A stretch of DNA of 60,000 nt from positions 1,304,001 to 1,364,000 of the forward strand of contig NC_064037.1 in NCBI RefSeq assembly GCF_932526225.1, written 5' to 3'. The DNA comes from Nematostella vectensis (taxonomy: Eukaryota; Cnidaria; Anthozoa; Actiniaria; Edwardsiidae). Below, in pieces: positions 1 through 12,400 of this stretch. Under the pieces are notes generated by a model. The model ran no database searches and was not told the DNA's origin. It was given only the letters and a program-made list of their open reading frames with translations. The translations under genes and the position numbers were made by a program. Numbering within the stretch: the first letter of the stretch is position 1; every line of letters starts with the position of its first letter.

Positions 1-3000
1 AATGCCCCCTCACCACCCCTAAACCCTAATGCCCCCTCACCACCCCTAAACCCTAATGCCCCCTAAACACCCTTAAACCCTAATGCCCCCCTGACCACCC
101 CTAAACCCTAATGCCCCCTCACCACCCCTAAACCCTAATGCCCCCTCACCACCCCTAAACCCTAATACCCCCTCACCACCCCTAAACCCTAATGCCCCCT
201 CACCACCCCTAACCCTAATGCCCCCTAAACACCCCTAAACCCTAATGCCCCCCTGACCACCCCTAAACCCTAATGCCCCCTCACCACCCCTAAACCCTAA
301 TACCCCCTTGACCACCCCTAAACCCTAATGCCCCCTCACCACCCCTAAACCCTAATGCCCCCTCACCAACCCTAAACCCTAATACCCCCTCACCACCCCT
401 AAACCCTAATGCCCCCTAAACACCCCTAAACCCTAATGCCCCCCTGACCACCTCTAAACCCTAATACCCCCTCACCACCCCTAAACCCTAATGCCCCCTC
501 ACCACCCCTAACCCTAATGCCCCCTAAACACCCCTAAACCCTAATGCCCCCCTGACCACCCCTAAACCCTAATACCCCCTCACCACCCCTAAACCCTAAT
601 GCCCCCTCACCACCCCTAACCCTAATGCCCCCTCACCACCCCTAAACCCTAATACCCCCCTGACCACCCCTAACCCTAATGCCCCCTCACCACCCCTAAC
701 CCTAATGCCCCCTCACCACCCCTAAACCCTAATGCCCCCTCACCACCCCTAACCCTAATGCCCCCTAAACACCCCTAAACCCTAATGCCCCCCTGACCAC
801 CCCTAAACCCTAATACCCCCTCACCACCCCTAAACCCTAATGCCCCCTCACCACCCCTAACCCTAATGCCCCCTCACCACCCCTAAACCCTAATACCCCC
901 CTGACCACCCCTAACCCTAATGCCCCCTAAACACCCCTAAACCCTAATGCCCCCCTGACCACCCCTAAACCCTAATACCCCCCTCACCACCCCTAAACCC
1001 TAATGCCCCCTCACCACCCCTAACCCTAATACCCCCCTCACCACCCCTAAACCCTAATGCCCCCTCACCACCCCTAAACCCTAATGCCCCCCTGACCACC
1101 CCTAAACCCTAATGCCCCCTCACCACCCCTAAACCCTAATACCCCCTCACCACCCCTAAACCCTAATACCCCCTCACCACCCCTAAACCCTAATGCCCCC
1201 TCACCACCCCTAAACCCTAATGCTCCCTCACCACCCCTAAACCCTAATGCCCCCTCACCACCCCTAAACCCTAATACCCCCTCACCACCCCTAAACCCTA
1301 ATGCCCCCTGACCACCCCTAAACCCTAATGCCCCCTCACCACCCCTAAACCCTAATGCCCCCCCCTCACCACCCCTAAACCCTAATGCCCCCCTGACCAC
1401 CCCTAAACCCTAATGCCCCCTCACCACCCCTAAACCCTAATGCCCCCTCACCACCCCTAAACCCTAATGCCCCCTCACCACCCCTAAACCCTAATGCCCC
1501 CCTGACCACCCCTAAACCCTAATGCCCCCCTGACCACCCCTAAACCCTAATGCCCCCCTGACCACCCCTAAACCCTAATGCCCCCCTGACCACCCCTAAA
1601 CCCTAATGCCCCCCTGACCACCCCTAAACCCTAATGCCCCCTCACCACCCCTAAACCCTAATGCCCCCTCACCACCCCTAAACCCTAATGCTCCCTCACC
1701 ACCCCTAAACCCTAATGCCCCCTCACCACCCCTAAACCCTAATACCCCCTCACCACCCCTAAACCCTAATGCCCCCTGACCACCCCTAAACCCTAATGCC
1801 CCCTCACCACCCCTAAACCCTAATGCCCCCCCCTCACCACCCCTAAACCCTAATGCCCCCTGAACACCTCTAAACCCTAATGCCCCCTCACCACCCCTAA
1901 ACCCTAATGCCCCCTCACCACCCCTAAACCCTAATACCCCCTCACCACCCCTAAACCCTAATGCCCCCTCACCACCCCTAAACCCTAATGCCCCCTCACC
2001 ACCCCTAAACCCTAATACCCCCTCACCACCCCTAAACCCTAATGCCCCCTCACCACCCCTAAACCCTAATGCTCCCTCACCACCCCTAAACCCTAATGCC
2101 CCCTCACCACCCCTAAACCCTAATACCCCCTTGACCAGCCCTAAACCCTAATACCCCCTCACCACCCCTAAACCCTAATGCCCCCTCACCACCCCTAAAC
2201 CCTAATGCCCCCCTGACCAGCCCTAAACCCTAATGCCCCCTGACCAGCCCTAAACCCTAATGCCCCCTCACCACCCCTAAACCCTAATACCCCCTTGACC
2301 AGCCCTAAACCCTAATACCCCCTCACCACCCCTAAACCCTAATGCCCCCTCACCACCCCTAAACCCTAATGCCCCCCTGACCACCCCTAAACCCTTATAC
2401 CCCCTGACCACCCCTAAACCCTAATGCCCCCTCACCACCCCTAAACCCTAATGCCCCCTCACCACCCCTAAACCCTAATGCTCCCTCACCACCCCTAAAC
2501 CCTAATGCCCCCTCACCACCCCTAAACCCTAATACCCCCTTGACCAGCCCTAAACCCTAATGCCCCCTGACCACCCCTAAACCCTAATGCCCCCTCACCA
2601 CCCCTAAACCCTAATGCCCCCTCACCACCCCTAAACCCTAATACCCCCTCACCACCCCTAAACCCTAATGCCCCCTCACCACCCCTAAACCCTAATGCTC
2701 CCTCACCACCCCTAAACCCTAATGCCCCCTCACCACCCCTAAACCCTAATACCCCCTTGACCAGCCCTAAACCCTAATGCCCCCTGACCACCCCTAAACC
2801 CTAATACCCCCTTGACCAGCCCTAAACCCTAATGCCCCCTCACCACCCCTAAACCCTAATGCCCCCCTCACCACCCCTAAACCCTAATACCCCCCTCACC
2901 ATCCCTAAACCCTAATACCCCCCCCTGACCACCCCTAAACCCTAATGCCCTCTCACCACCCCTAAACCCTAATGCCCCCTCACCACCCCTAAACCCTAAT

Positions 3001-3345
3001 ACCCCCTCACCATCCCTAAACCCTAATGCCCCCTCACCACCCCTAAACCCTAATGCCCCCTCACCACCCCTTAAACTTTAATGCCCCCTCACCACCCCTA
3101 AACCCTAATACCCCCTTGACCACCCCTAAACCCTAATGCCCCCTGACCACCCCTAAACCCTAATGCCCCCTCACCACCCCTAAACCCTAATACCCCCTCA
3201 CCACCCCTAAACCCTAATGCCCCCTCACCACCCCTAAACCCTAATGCCCCCTCACCACCCCTAAACCCTAATACCCCCTCACCACCCCTAAACCCTAATA
3301 CCCCCTTGACCAGCCCTAATGCCCCCCCTGACCACCCCTAAACAC
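1..3345. repeat. 27-bp minisatellite with telomere-like motif
   Basis: About 120 tandem copies of a 27-bp unit whose consensus contains CCCTAAACCCTAATGCCCC followed by CTCACCAC. Variants substitute ATACCCCC, CCTGACCAC or CACCAACC, or lose one A. The window opens inside the array. It ends about 20 bp past the splice donor of the minus-strand ShKT exon at 3366, so it lies in an intron of gene A. On the transcribed sense (minus) strand each unit has three or more G-runs. No gene is seen in it; the open frame at 1074-1400 is a by-product of the period being divisible by three. Confidence 0.97.
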
Positions 3346-3365
3346 ATTATTAGTATAACCTTTAC

Positions 3366-3488
3366 TGCAGAATCCACACGTATTTGGACAGAAGCGCTCC
3401 ATAAACCCGGTCCGTATTCTCCATGAGCCAGACCTGCATCCCTCCTCGCCCCACTGTGAACACGTGTGAGGATAGTAATCTATGCATG
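3366..3488 (-). CDS. Gene A exon: ShKT domain (last one visible)
   Basis: 41 codons, phase 1-1, acceptor ATTTTCAG, donor CA|GTAAAG. Six cysteines: CIDYY, TCSQW, GCRSG, FCPN, TCG, FC. Minisatellites border it on both sides, a 14-bp array at the acceptor and the 27-bp array at the donor. Confidence 0.85.
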
Positions 3489-6400
3489 CTGAAAATGACA
3501 GCGATTTAATGACAACGATATAATGGAAGCGATAAAATGGGAGCGATATATATTTGGAGCGATATCATGGGAGCGATATCATGAGAGCGATATAATGGGA
3601 GCGATATCATGAGAGCGATATCATGAGAGCGATATCATGGGAGCGATATAATGAGAGCGATATAATGGGAGCGATATAATGGGAGCGATATAACGACAAC
3701 GATATAATGGGAGCGATATAATGGTAAAGGTGGACCGTGGATACCGTGGGATCCCTGTGTTATAGTCTTGCCAGGATATTTTGGGTGTAATACATACGCC
3801 GACAGCCTTTCTTGTCCTCCCCGAGGGCTGAGGTGCCGTCCCAGCAACACCCGTAGCCGATATCCTTGCACGTCAGTCCCGGGGCGAAGTGCTCTGCGCA
3901 AAACAAAGTGTAGAGTAAGAATCCCTCGTCATTCCCACCGTGCTCATTAGCCAAATAGTCAAACACAGACAAAGTGAAGAGTAAGAATCCCTCGTCATTC
4001 CCACCGCGCTCATTAGCCAAATAGTCAAACACAGACAAAGTGAAGAGTAAGAATCCCTCGTCCTTCCCACCGCGCTCATTAGCCAAATAGTCAAACACAG
4101 ACAAAGTGTAGAGTAAGAATCCCTCTTCCTTCCCACCGCGCTCATTATTCAAATAGTCAAACACAGACAAAGTGTAGAGTAAGAATCCCTCGTCATTCCC
4201 ACCGCGCTCATTAGCCAAATAGTCAAACACAGACAAAGTGTAGAGTAAGAATCCCTCGTCCTTCCCACCGCGCTCATTAGCCAAATAGTCAAACACAGAC
4301 AAAGTGTAGAGTAAGAATCCCTCGTCATTCCCACCGCGCTCATTAGCCAAATAGTCAAACACAGACAAAGTGAAGAGTAAGAATCCCTCGTCCTTCCCAC
4401 CGCGCTCATTAGCCAAATAGTCAAACACAGACAAAGTGTAGAGTAAGAATCCCTCGTCATTCCCACCGTGCTCATTAGCCAAATAGTCAAACACAGACAA
4501 AGTGTAGAGTAAGAATCCCTCGTCATTCCCACCGCGCTCATTAGCCAAATAGTCAAACAGACAAAGTGAAGAGTAAGAATCCCTCGTCATTCCCACCGCG
4601 CTCATTAGCCAAATAGTCAAACACAGACAAGTGTAGAGTAAGAATCCCTCGTCATTCCCACCGCGATCATTAGCCAAATAGTCAAACACAGACAAAGTGT
4701 AGAGTAAGAATCCCTCGTCATTCCCACCGCGCTCATTAGCCAAATAGTCAAACACAGACAAAGTGTAGAGTAAGAATCTCTCGTCATTCCCACCGCAATC
4801 ATTAGCCAAATAGTCAAACACAGACAAGTGTAGAGTAAGAATCCCTCGTCATTCCCACCGTGCTCATTAGCCAAATAGTCAAACACAGACAAAGTGAAGA
4901 GTAAGAATCCCTCGTCATTCCCACCGTGCTCATTAGCCAAATAGTCAAACACAGACAAAGTGTAGAATAAGAATCCCTCGTCCTTCCCACCGCGCTCATT
5001 AGCCAAATAGTCAAACACAGACAAAGTGTAGAGTAAGAATCCCTCGTCATTCCCACCGTGGTCTTAGCCAAATAGTCAAACACAGACAAAGTGTAGAGTA
5101 AGAATCCCTCGTCCTTCCCACCGCGCTCATTAGCCAAATAGTCAAACACAGACAAAGTGTAGAGTAAGAATCCCTCGTCATTCCCACCGTGCTCATTAGC
5201 CAAATAGTCAAACAGACAAAGTGTAGAGTAAGAATCTCTCGTCATGCCCACCGCAATCATTAGCCAAATAGTCAAACACAGACAAGTGTAGAGTAAGAAT
5301 CTCTCGTCATGCCCACCGCAATCATTAGCCAAATGGTCAAACAGACAAAGTGTAGAGTAAGAATCTCTCGTCATGCCCACCGCAATCATTAGCCAAATAG
5401 TCAAAAACAGACAAAGTGTAGAGTAAGAATCTCTCGTCATTCCCACCGCAATCATTAGCCAAATAGTCAAACACAGACAAGTGTAGAGTAAGAATCTCTC
5501 GTCATGCCCACCGTGCTCTTAGCCAAATAGTCAAACACAGACAAAGTGAAGAGTAAGAATCTCTCGTCATTCCCACGGTGCCCATTAGCCAAATAGTCAA
5601 ACACAGACAAAGTGTAGAGTAAGAATCCCTCGTCATGCCCACCGTGTTCATTAGCCAAATGGTCAAACACAGACAAAGTGTAGAGTAAGAATCTCTCGTC
5701 ATGCCCACCGTGTTCATTAGCCAAATGGTCAAACACAGACAAAGTGTAGAGTAAGAATCCCTCGTCATTCCCACCGCGCTCATTAGCCAAATAGTCAAAC
5801 ACAGACAAAGTGAAGAGTAAGAATCCCTTGTCCTTCCCACCGCGCTCATTAGCCAAATAGTCAAACACAGACAAAGTGTAGAGTAAGAATCCCTCGTCAT
5901 TCCCACCGTGCTCATTAGCCAAATAGTCAAACACAGACAAAGTGTAGAGTAAGAATCCCTCGTCATTCCCACCGCGCTCATTAGCCAAATAGTCAAACAG
6001 ACAAAGTGAAGAGTAAGAATCCCTCGTCATTCCCACCGCGCTCATTAGCCAAATAGTCAAACACAGACAAGTGTAGAGTAAGAATCCCTCGTCATTCCCA
6101 CCACGATCATTAGCCAAATAGTCAAACACAGACAAAGTGTAGAGTAAGAATCCCTCGTCATTCCCACCGCGCTCATTAGCCAAATAGTCAAACACAGACA
6201 AAGTGTAGAGTTAGAATCTCTCGTCATTCCCACCGCAATCATTAGCCAAATAGTCAAACACAGACAAGTGTAGAGTAAGAATCCCTCGTCATTCCCACCG
6301 CGATCATTAGCCAAATAGTCAAACACAGACAAAGTGTAGAGTAAGAATCCCTCGTCATTCCCACCGTGGTCTTAGCCAAATAGTCAAACACAGACAAGTG

Positions 6401-9400
6401 TAGAGTAAGAATCCCTCGTCCTTCCCACCGCGATCATTAGCCAAATAGTCAAACACAGACAAAGTGTAGAGTAAGAATCTCTCGTCATGCCCACCGTGCT
6501 CATTAGCCAAATAGTCAAACACAGACAAGTGTAGAGTAAGAATCCCTCGTCATGCCCACCGCAATCATTAGCCAAATAGTCAAAAACAGACAAAGTGTAG
6601 AGTAAGAATCTCTCGTCATTCCCACCGCAATCATTAGCCAAATAGTCAAACACAGACAAGTGTAGAGTAAGAATCTCTCGTCATGCCCACCGCAATCATT
6701 AGCCAAATAGTCAAACACAGACAAAGTGAAGAGTAAGAATCTCTCGTCATTCCCACGGTGCCCATTAGCCAAATAGTCAAACACAGACAAAGTGTAGAGT
6801 AAGAATCCCTCGTCATGCCCACCGTGTTCATTAGCCAAATGGTCAAACACAGACAAAGTGTAGAGTAAGAATCTCTCGTCATGCCCACCGTGTTCATTAG
6901 CCAAATGGTCAAACACAGACAAAGTGTAGAGTAAGAATACTGCTCATTCGCCAATTAGTCATACAGGTTCTCGATACCAAATATGGTTCGTAGTACGAAA
7001 TAAGGTGTATTAGTCTGAAGTTATCTCCATAATCCGCAAAGTAGTTTGTATGAGTTATGTATTTGGCTAGTTCAGTCAACCCTGGTGTTACGGACGCAGG
7101 GGTGGACACGGCAGCGCTAATTTTCGTTAGCTGCAAGGGGAATTCGATACACTTATTAGAAGTTTAGATTAAAGAAGCGAATATAGAGCATGACTACGAG
7201 ACCCCATCTCTTCCACTCCCTCATATAGCACCTTACTGTTTGACTTACGCCGGACTTCTCTCATATAGCAACTTACTGTTTGACTTACGCCGGACCTCCC
7301 TCATATAGCAACTTACTGTTTGACTTACGCCGGACTTCTCTCTTATAGCAACTTACTGTTTGACTTACGCCGGACTTCTCTCTTATAGCAACTTACTGTT
7401 TGACTTACGCCGGACTTCTCTCTTATAGCAACTTACTGTTTGACTTACGCCGGACCTCCCTCATATAGCACCTTACTGTTTGACTAACGCCGGACTTCTC
7501 TCATATAGCACCTTACTGTTTGACTAACGCCGGACTTCTCTCATATAACAACTTACTGTTTGACTTACGCCGGACTTCTCTCATATAGTAACTTACTGTT
7601 TGACTTACGCCGGACTTCTCTCATATAGCAACTTACTGTTTGACTTACGCCGGACTTCTCTCATATAGCAACTTACTGTTTGACCTACGCCGGACTTCTC
7701 TCATATAGCAACTTACTATTTGACTTACGCCGGACTTCTCTCTTATAGCAACTTACTGTTTGACTTACGCCGGACTTCTCTCTTATAGCAACTTACTGTT
7801 TGACTTACGCCGGACTTCTCTCTTATAGCAACTTACTGTTTGACTTACGCCGGACCTCCCTCATATAGCACCTTACTGTTTGACTAACGCCGGACTTCTC
7901 TCTTATAGCAACTTACTGTTTGACTAACGCCGGACTTCTCTCATATAACAACTTACTGTTTGACTTACGCCGGACTTCTCTCATATAGTGTTGTAGTTTT
8001 ACTTCCGGTTAATTAGCATATCTTTCGCACATGCGCACCCGGATGGAGTTCCTCGTGTAGTCCGCCATGTTTTGTACTGTGTTAATAAAATAGGTGAATA
8101 AAAAGCCTTCAAGTCAACTTATTACATGGTGTCAGAAGCAAATTGAAGGAAAATCACTCTCAAACATACCAGGTCGGTATTTTACGAGAAATCTAGCAAG
8201 TTTACACAAGGAAAATGGCCGAACTCACTGGACTCACTAGCCCTCGTATGGACTGGAATGCAACCGATCTTCAACAAGCGCTAAAAAAGTTCAAGGCAAC
8301 CGTCGAATTGTACTTTTCTGGCCCGCTTAAGTCCAAATCGGAGGAAGAAAAGGTCAGTTATCTGTTGATATGGACGGGAGAAGAAGGAATTGAATTAGTT
8401 TCTACGTGGTCGCTAACCTCAGACGAGAAGAAAAAGCTGTCAACTTACTGGGAGAAGTTTGAAGAATACGTCGCCCCCAAGAGCAATTTTCGCTTAGCAC
8501 GATTTAAACTACGCACTCTGAAGCAAAAGGACGATGAACCAGTGGATTCATTTATAAAGAAAGTAAGATTGCTAGCCAGCGAATGCAGGTATGATAATGT
8601 AGACGAACACATTATTGACGCTCTAATTTTCGGGTCTCGCCGCCCACGTGTCCAGGCTAAACTCCTCGAGTTAGACAAAACTCTAACGCTCGCTAAGGCA
8701 ATAGACATAGCCAGGACTGAGGAAGCCACTTCGGCTCAGTTACAAGATATTAGAGGCACAAACACTATACCTGTACACGCAACAACCCACAAAAGCCCTT
8801 CTTCACATCCCAAGACACACTCACGTGAAAATAAACAAATACAAACTTGTGGGAACTGTGGCACTAGCCATAATGTGACACAAAAATCCCTGTGCCCCGC
8901 AAATGGAACAAAATGCAGCAACTGTGGGAAACCAAACCACTGGGCCAAGGTTTGCCGTTCCACCAAACCCCAAGGTCCCACCCCGAGGGGAAGAGGCAGG
9001 CGGGGAAACCGGAACAAATCAAAGCAACAGATAAACACCCTCAGCAATGAGAATGCTAGCACTGCACCTGAGCCCCTAGATTCCCCACAGTTATATTTTC
9101 ACTCTCTGACCATTGATAGTATGTCTCGACAGATCACTCAAGCGCTCGTCAACATACAGGTTAACTCGAGTAACGGGACACTACCACTATTATGCAAGAT
9201 TGACACTGGTGCTGAAGGAAATGTGATCCCATTAAGCAACTACAAGCACATCTATCCAGAATCACTCTGCGACATAGACGGCAAGCCCCTCAGCTTAGCC
9301 CCATCAGATACAAGGATAACAGCATATGGAGGCCATGAAGTACAACACTACGGTACCTGCAACCTCACTTTACTACATAACGGTCAGTCCAGCCCTCATG

Positions 9401-12400
9401 AATTTCATGTTGTAAACACGACAGGACCTACAATCCTAGGACTACCCACATGTACTGCAATGAAGCTTGTAACCCTTAACCACAGTCTAAGCAAAGACCA
9501 GGCTGAGCCAGCCGAAATACGACCAGCTCAAGTACCCAAGGATGACCCTGAGGCAAAGGCAGCTCTACTAAGACAGTATGCTGACTGCTTCGAAGGCATC
9601 GGATGCTTCAGCGGAGAGTTCCATATCACACTTGACCCTACAGTACCCGCTGTGGTTCACCCGCCACGACGAGTCCCTGAAGCACTTCAGGAGCCTCTGC
9701 GCAAGGAGTTAGAATCCCTCGTACAGCAAGGAATCATCACCAAGGTTGATGAACCCACTGACTGGGTCAACTCGCTAGTCTGTTCCACAAAGCGGAATGG
9801 CTCCATACGACTCTGCCTTGATCCAAAGGACCTCAACTGCGCCATCAAACGTCCACATCATCGTACACCCACTCTTGATGAAGTCTTATCAAAGCTAAGT
9901 GGATCCGAGTACTTCTCCATAGTTGACGCCCGCAGCGGTTATTGGAACATAAAGCTTGACCAGGAAAGCTCACTCTATACAACATTTAACTCTCCCCATG
10001 GAAGATTCAGATTCCTACGACTACCCTTTGGTCTGATTTGTGCTCAGGACATCTTCCAAAAGAAGGTCGATGAAACCTTTGGTGACTTACCTGGGGTGAC
10101 AGGCATCACAGACGACATAGTTGTTTACGGACGCAACCGTAAGGAGCATGACTATAACCTGAAAGCAGTAATGGAGCGTGCCCGTGAAACTGGTCTGAAA
10201 TTCAATGCTGACAAATGCAAAATTGCCAGCAAGGAACTTGTCTTCTTCGGACACACCCTAAGTGCAGATGGTCTGAAACTTGACCCTGCTAAGGTTGAAG
10301 CCATCAACAACATGGATCCTTCAACGAGCCTCACAGATCTCCAAGTCTTCCTAGGTATGACGCAATACCTTAGCCGTTTCATACCCAACCTCGCTTCAAC
10401 AGCAGCGGTCCTCTGGGACTTGACAAGGAAAAGTAGTCAATTCCAGTGGTGCCCAGAACACCAGAAAGCTGTAGATGACATCAAGAAACTCATCACATCG
10501 CCAGCCTCGCTGCAGTATTTCGACAGCACCAAGCCTGTCGTAATCCAGGTGGATGCATCTCAACGTGGCCTCGGCGCGACACTCATCCAAGATAAAGGCC
10601 CTGTGGAGTACAGAAGTAAGCTACTCACTGAAACCGAGAGGAGGTACTCCAACATAGAAAGGGAAATGCTTGCAGTCGTCCATGGTCTCGAGAAATTCCA
10701 CTACTACGCTTATGGACGCCACGTCCAGGTCCACACGGACCACAAGCCACTGGAGGCAATATTCAAAAAGCATCTGGCCAGCGCGCCACCCCGCATTGCC
10801 AGGATGATGCTGCGGATACAGAAATATGACATCGACATTCGATATGTCCCAGGGAAGGACATACCCCTGGCCGACGCCCTCTCACGACTCAACCCAAGTC
10901 CCGGTGACACTATCGCTGGACTTGATGTCTCTATACATGAGCTACACTTGCACCTCAATGCTAGCCCTACTAGGATAACGCAGATCCAAGAGGAGACGAG
11001 GAAGGACACAACACTTCACTCACTTCGTGCCGTCATCGCCCAAGGTTGGCCAAACAAAAGAGCTGAATGCCCTGAGTTACTACACCCATACTGGAACTAT
11101 CGTGACGAACTTACTGTCGCCGATGGATTGGTCCTGAAGGGTACCCGAATTGTAATTCCAAAGACCCTGCAACCAGATGTTCTACAGCAGCTACACTATG
11201 CACACCAGGGTGCGGAAAAATGCAAGCTCAGAGCTAAGGGATCAGTCTTTTGGGCGAACATCAATGCCGACATCGACAACATGGTCAAGAGTTGTGCTCC
11301 CTGTCAGCATAATCAGTCCATGAACACTAAAGAACCGCTAATGCCTCATGATGTTCCACCAAGGCCCTGGCACACCCTAGCATCTGACTTGTTCTCCTGG
11401 AACGGTTCACCATACTTACTACTCTCTGATTACTACAGTAAGTTCCCAATTGTGCGCAAGCTAACTAACATCCAATCATCTACTGTCATCGCTCACCTCA
11501 AAGGAATATTTGAGGAACATGGCATACCAGACAAACTTGTCACAGGACATGACACCCAGTTTACGTCTGCTCTATTCAAGGGTTTCAGCAGCACCTATGG
11601 ATTTATTCATACAACTACAAGCCCATACTACAAGGAGGCTAATGGCTTCATAGAGAGAAATGTGCAAACTGTCAAGGATCTCCTTCAAAAGTGCAAGGAA
11701 TCAGGGCAAGACCCACATCTAGCCATGCTGTGCCTGAGAACAACCCCCTTGGGTCACACCCTGCCATCACCAGCAGAGTTGCTAAATTCCAGAATATATC
11801 AGTCTAACCTGCCAGCTACTTCCAGGCATGCACTACTGAACAAACCTGACTATGATGCCAATGTCAAGCTGCAAGCCAGACAAGACCGACAGAAATCATA
11901 TTACGACAGGACTTCCAAGTGTCTACAGCCTGTCTACCCTCAAGACGCTGTCAGAGTCTTCAACCCCCTCAACTCCAAATGGGAGCCAGGAATAGTTCGA
12001 GCCGCTGCGCCAACCCCACGCTCGCACATTGTGGACATGGCCAATGGCAGTACTCTCACCAGAAACCGCAGACACATTCGTCCCACAGGTGAAAAACTAA
12101 GCTTGAATAATACCTCAGCTACTGATGACTACGAGCCTGTATCAGAACCAGCACCTAACGGCAACCAACCCCCAACAGAGCCAAGGACATCTACACCTGG
12201 TACCCCTGCGAAGTCCACACCTACCCAAAGTGGTCCACCATTACGCAGATCAACACGGACAGTGAAGCCCCCAGACAGACTGAACTTGTAGCATTTGCTA
12301 CACAAACATTAGATATTGAACTATGTTATTATTAGTACTGCAAAGTTCTTTGTTTTTTTTTTTTACACCCCTAATTGGACACTATCAGTCACATTTGTAC

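Noticed and set aside
1074-1400. Gly/Phe/Arg-rich frame in the 27-bp array
   Set aside because: By-product of the repeat; interrupted by indels outside this stretch.
3366-3488. Classic potassium-channel-blocking ShK peptide toxin gene
   Set aside because: The exon is one of many modules in a large multi-domain gene, without the short precursor layout of a peptide toxin.
3760-6954. Minus-strand frames with 22-residue repeats in the 66-bp array
   Set aside because: Repeat by-products in an intron. Only the last 31 codons near 3798-3893 belong to a real exon.
6909-7136. Possible extra linker exon of gene A near 7100-7132
   Set aside because: Acceptor is good, but the phase does not match the phase-1 exons and the frame gives a stop in phase 1.
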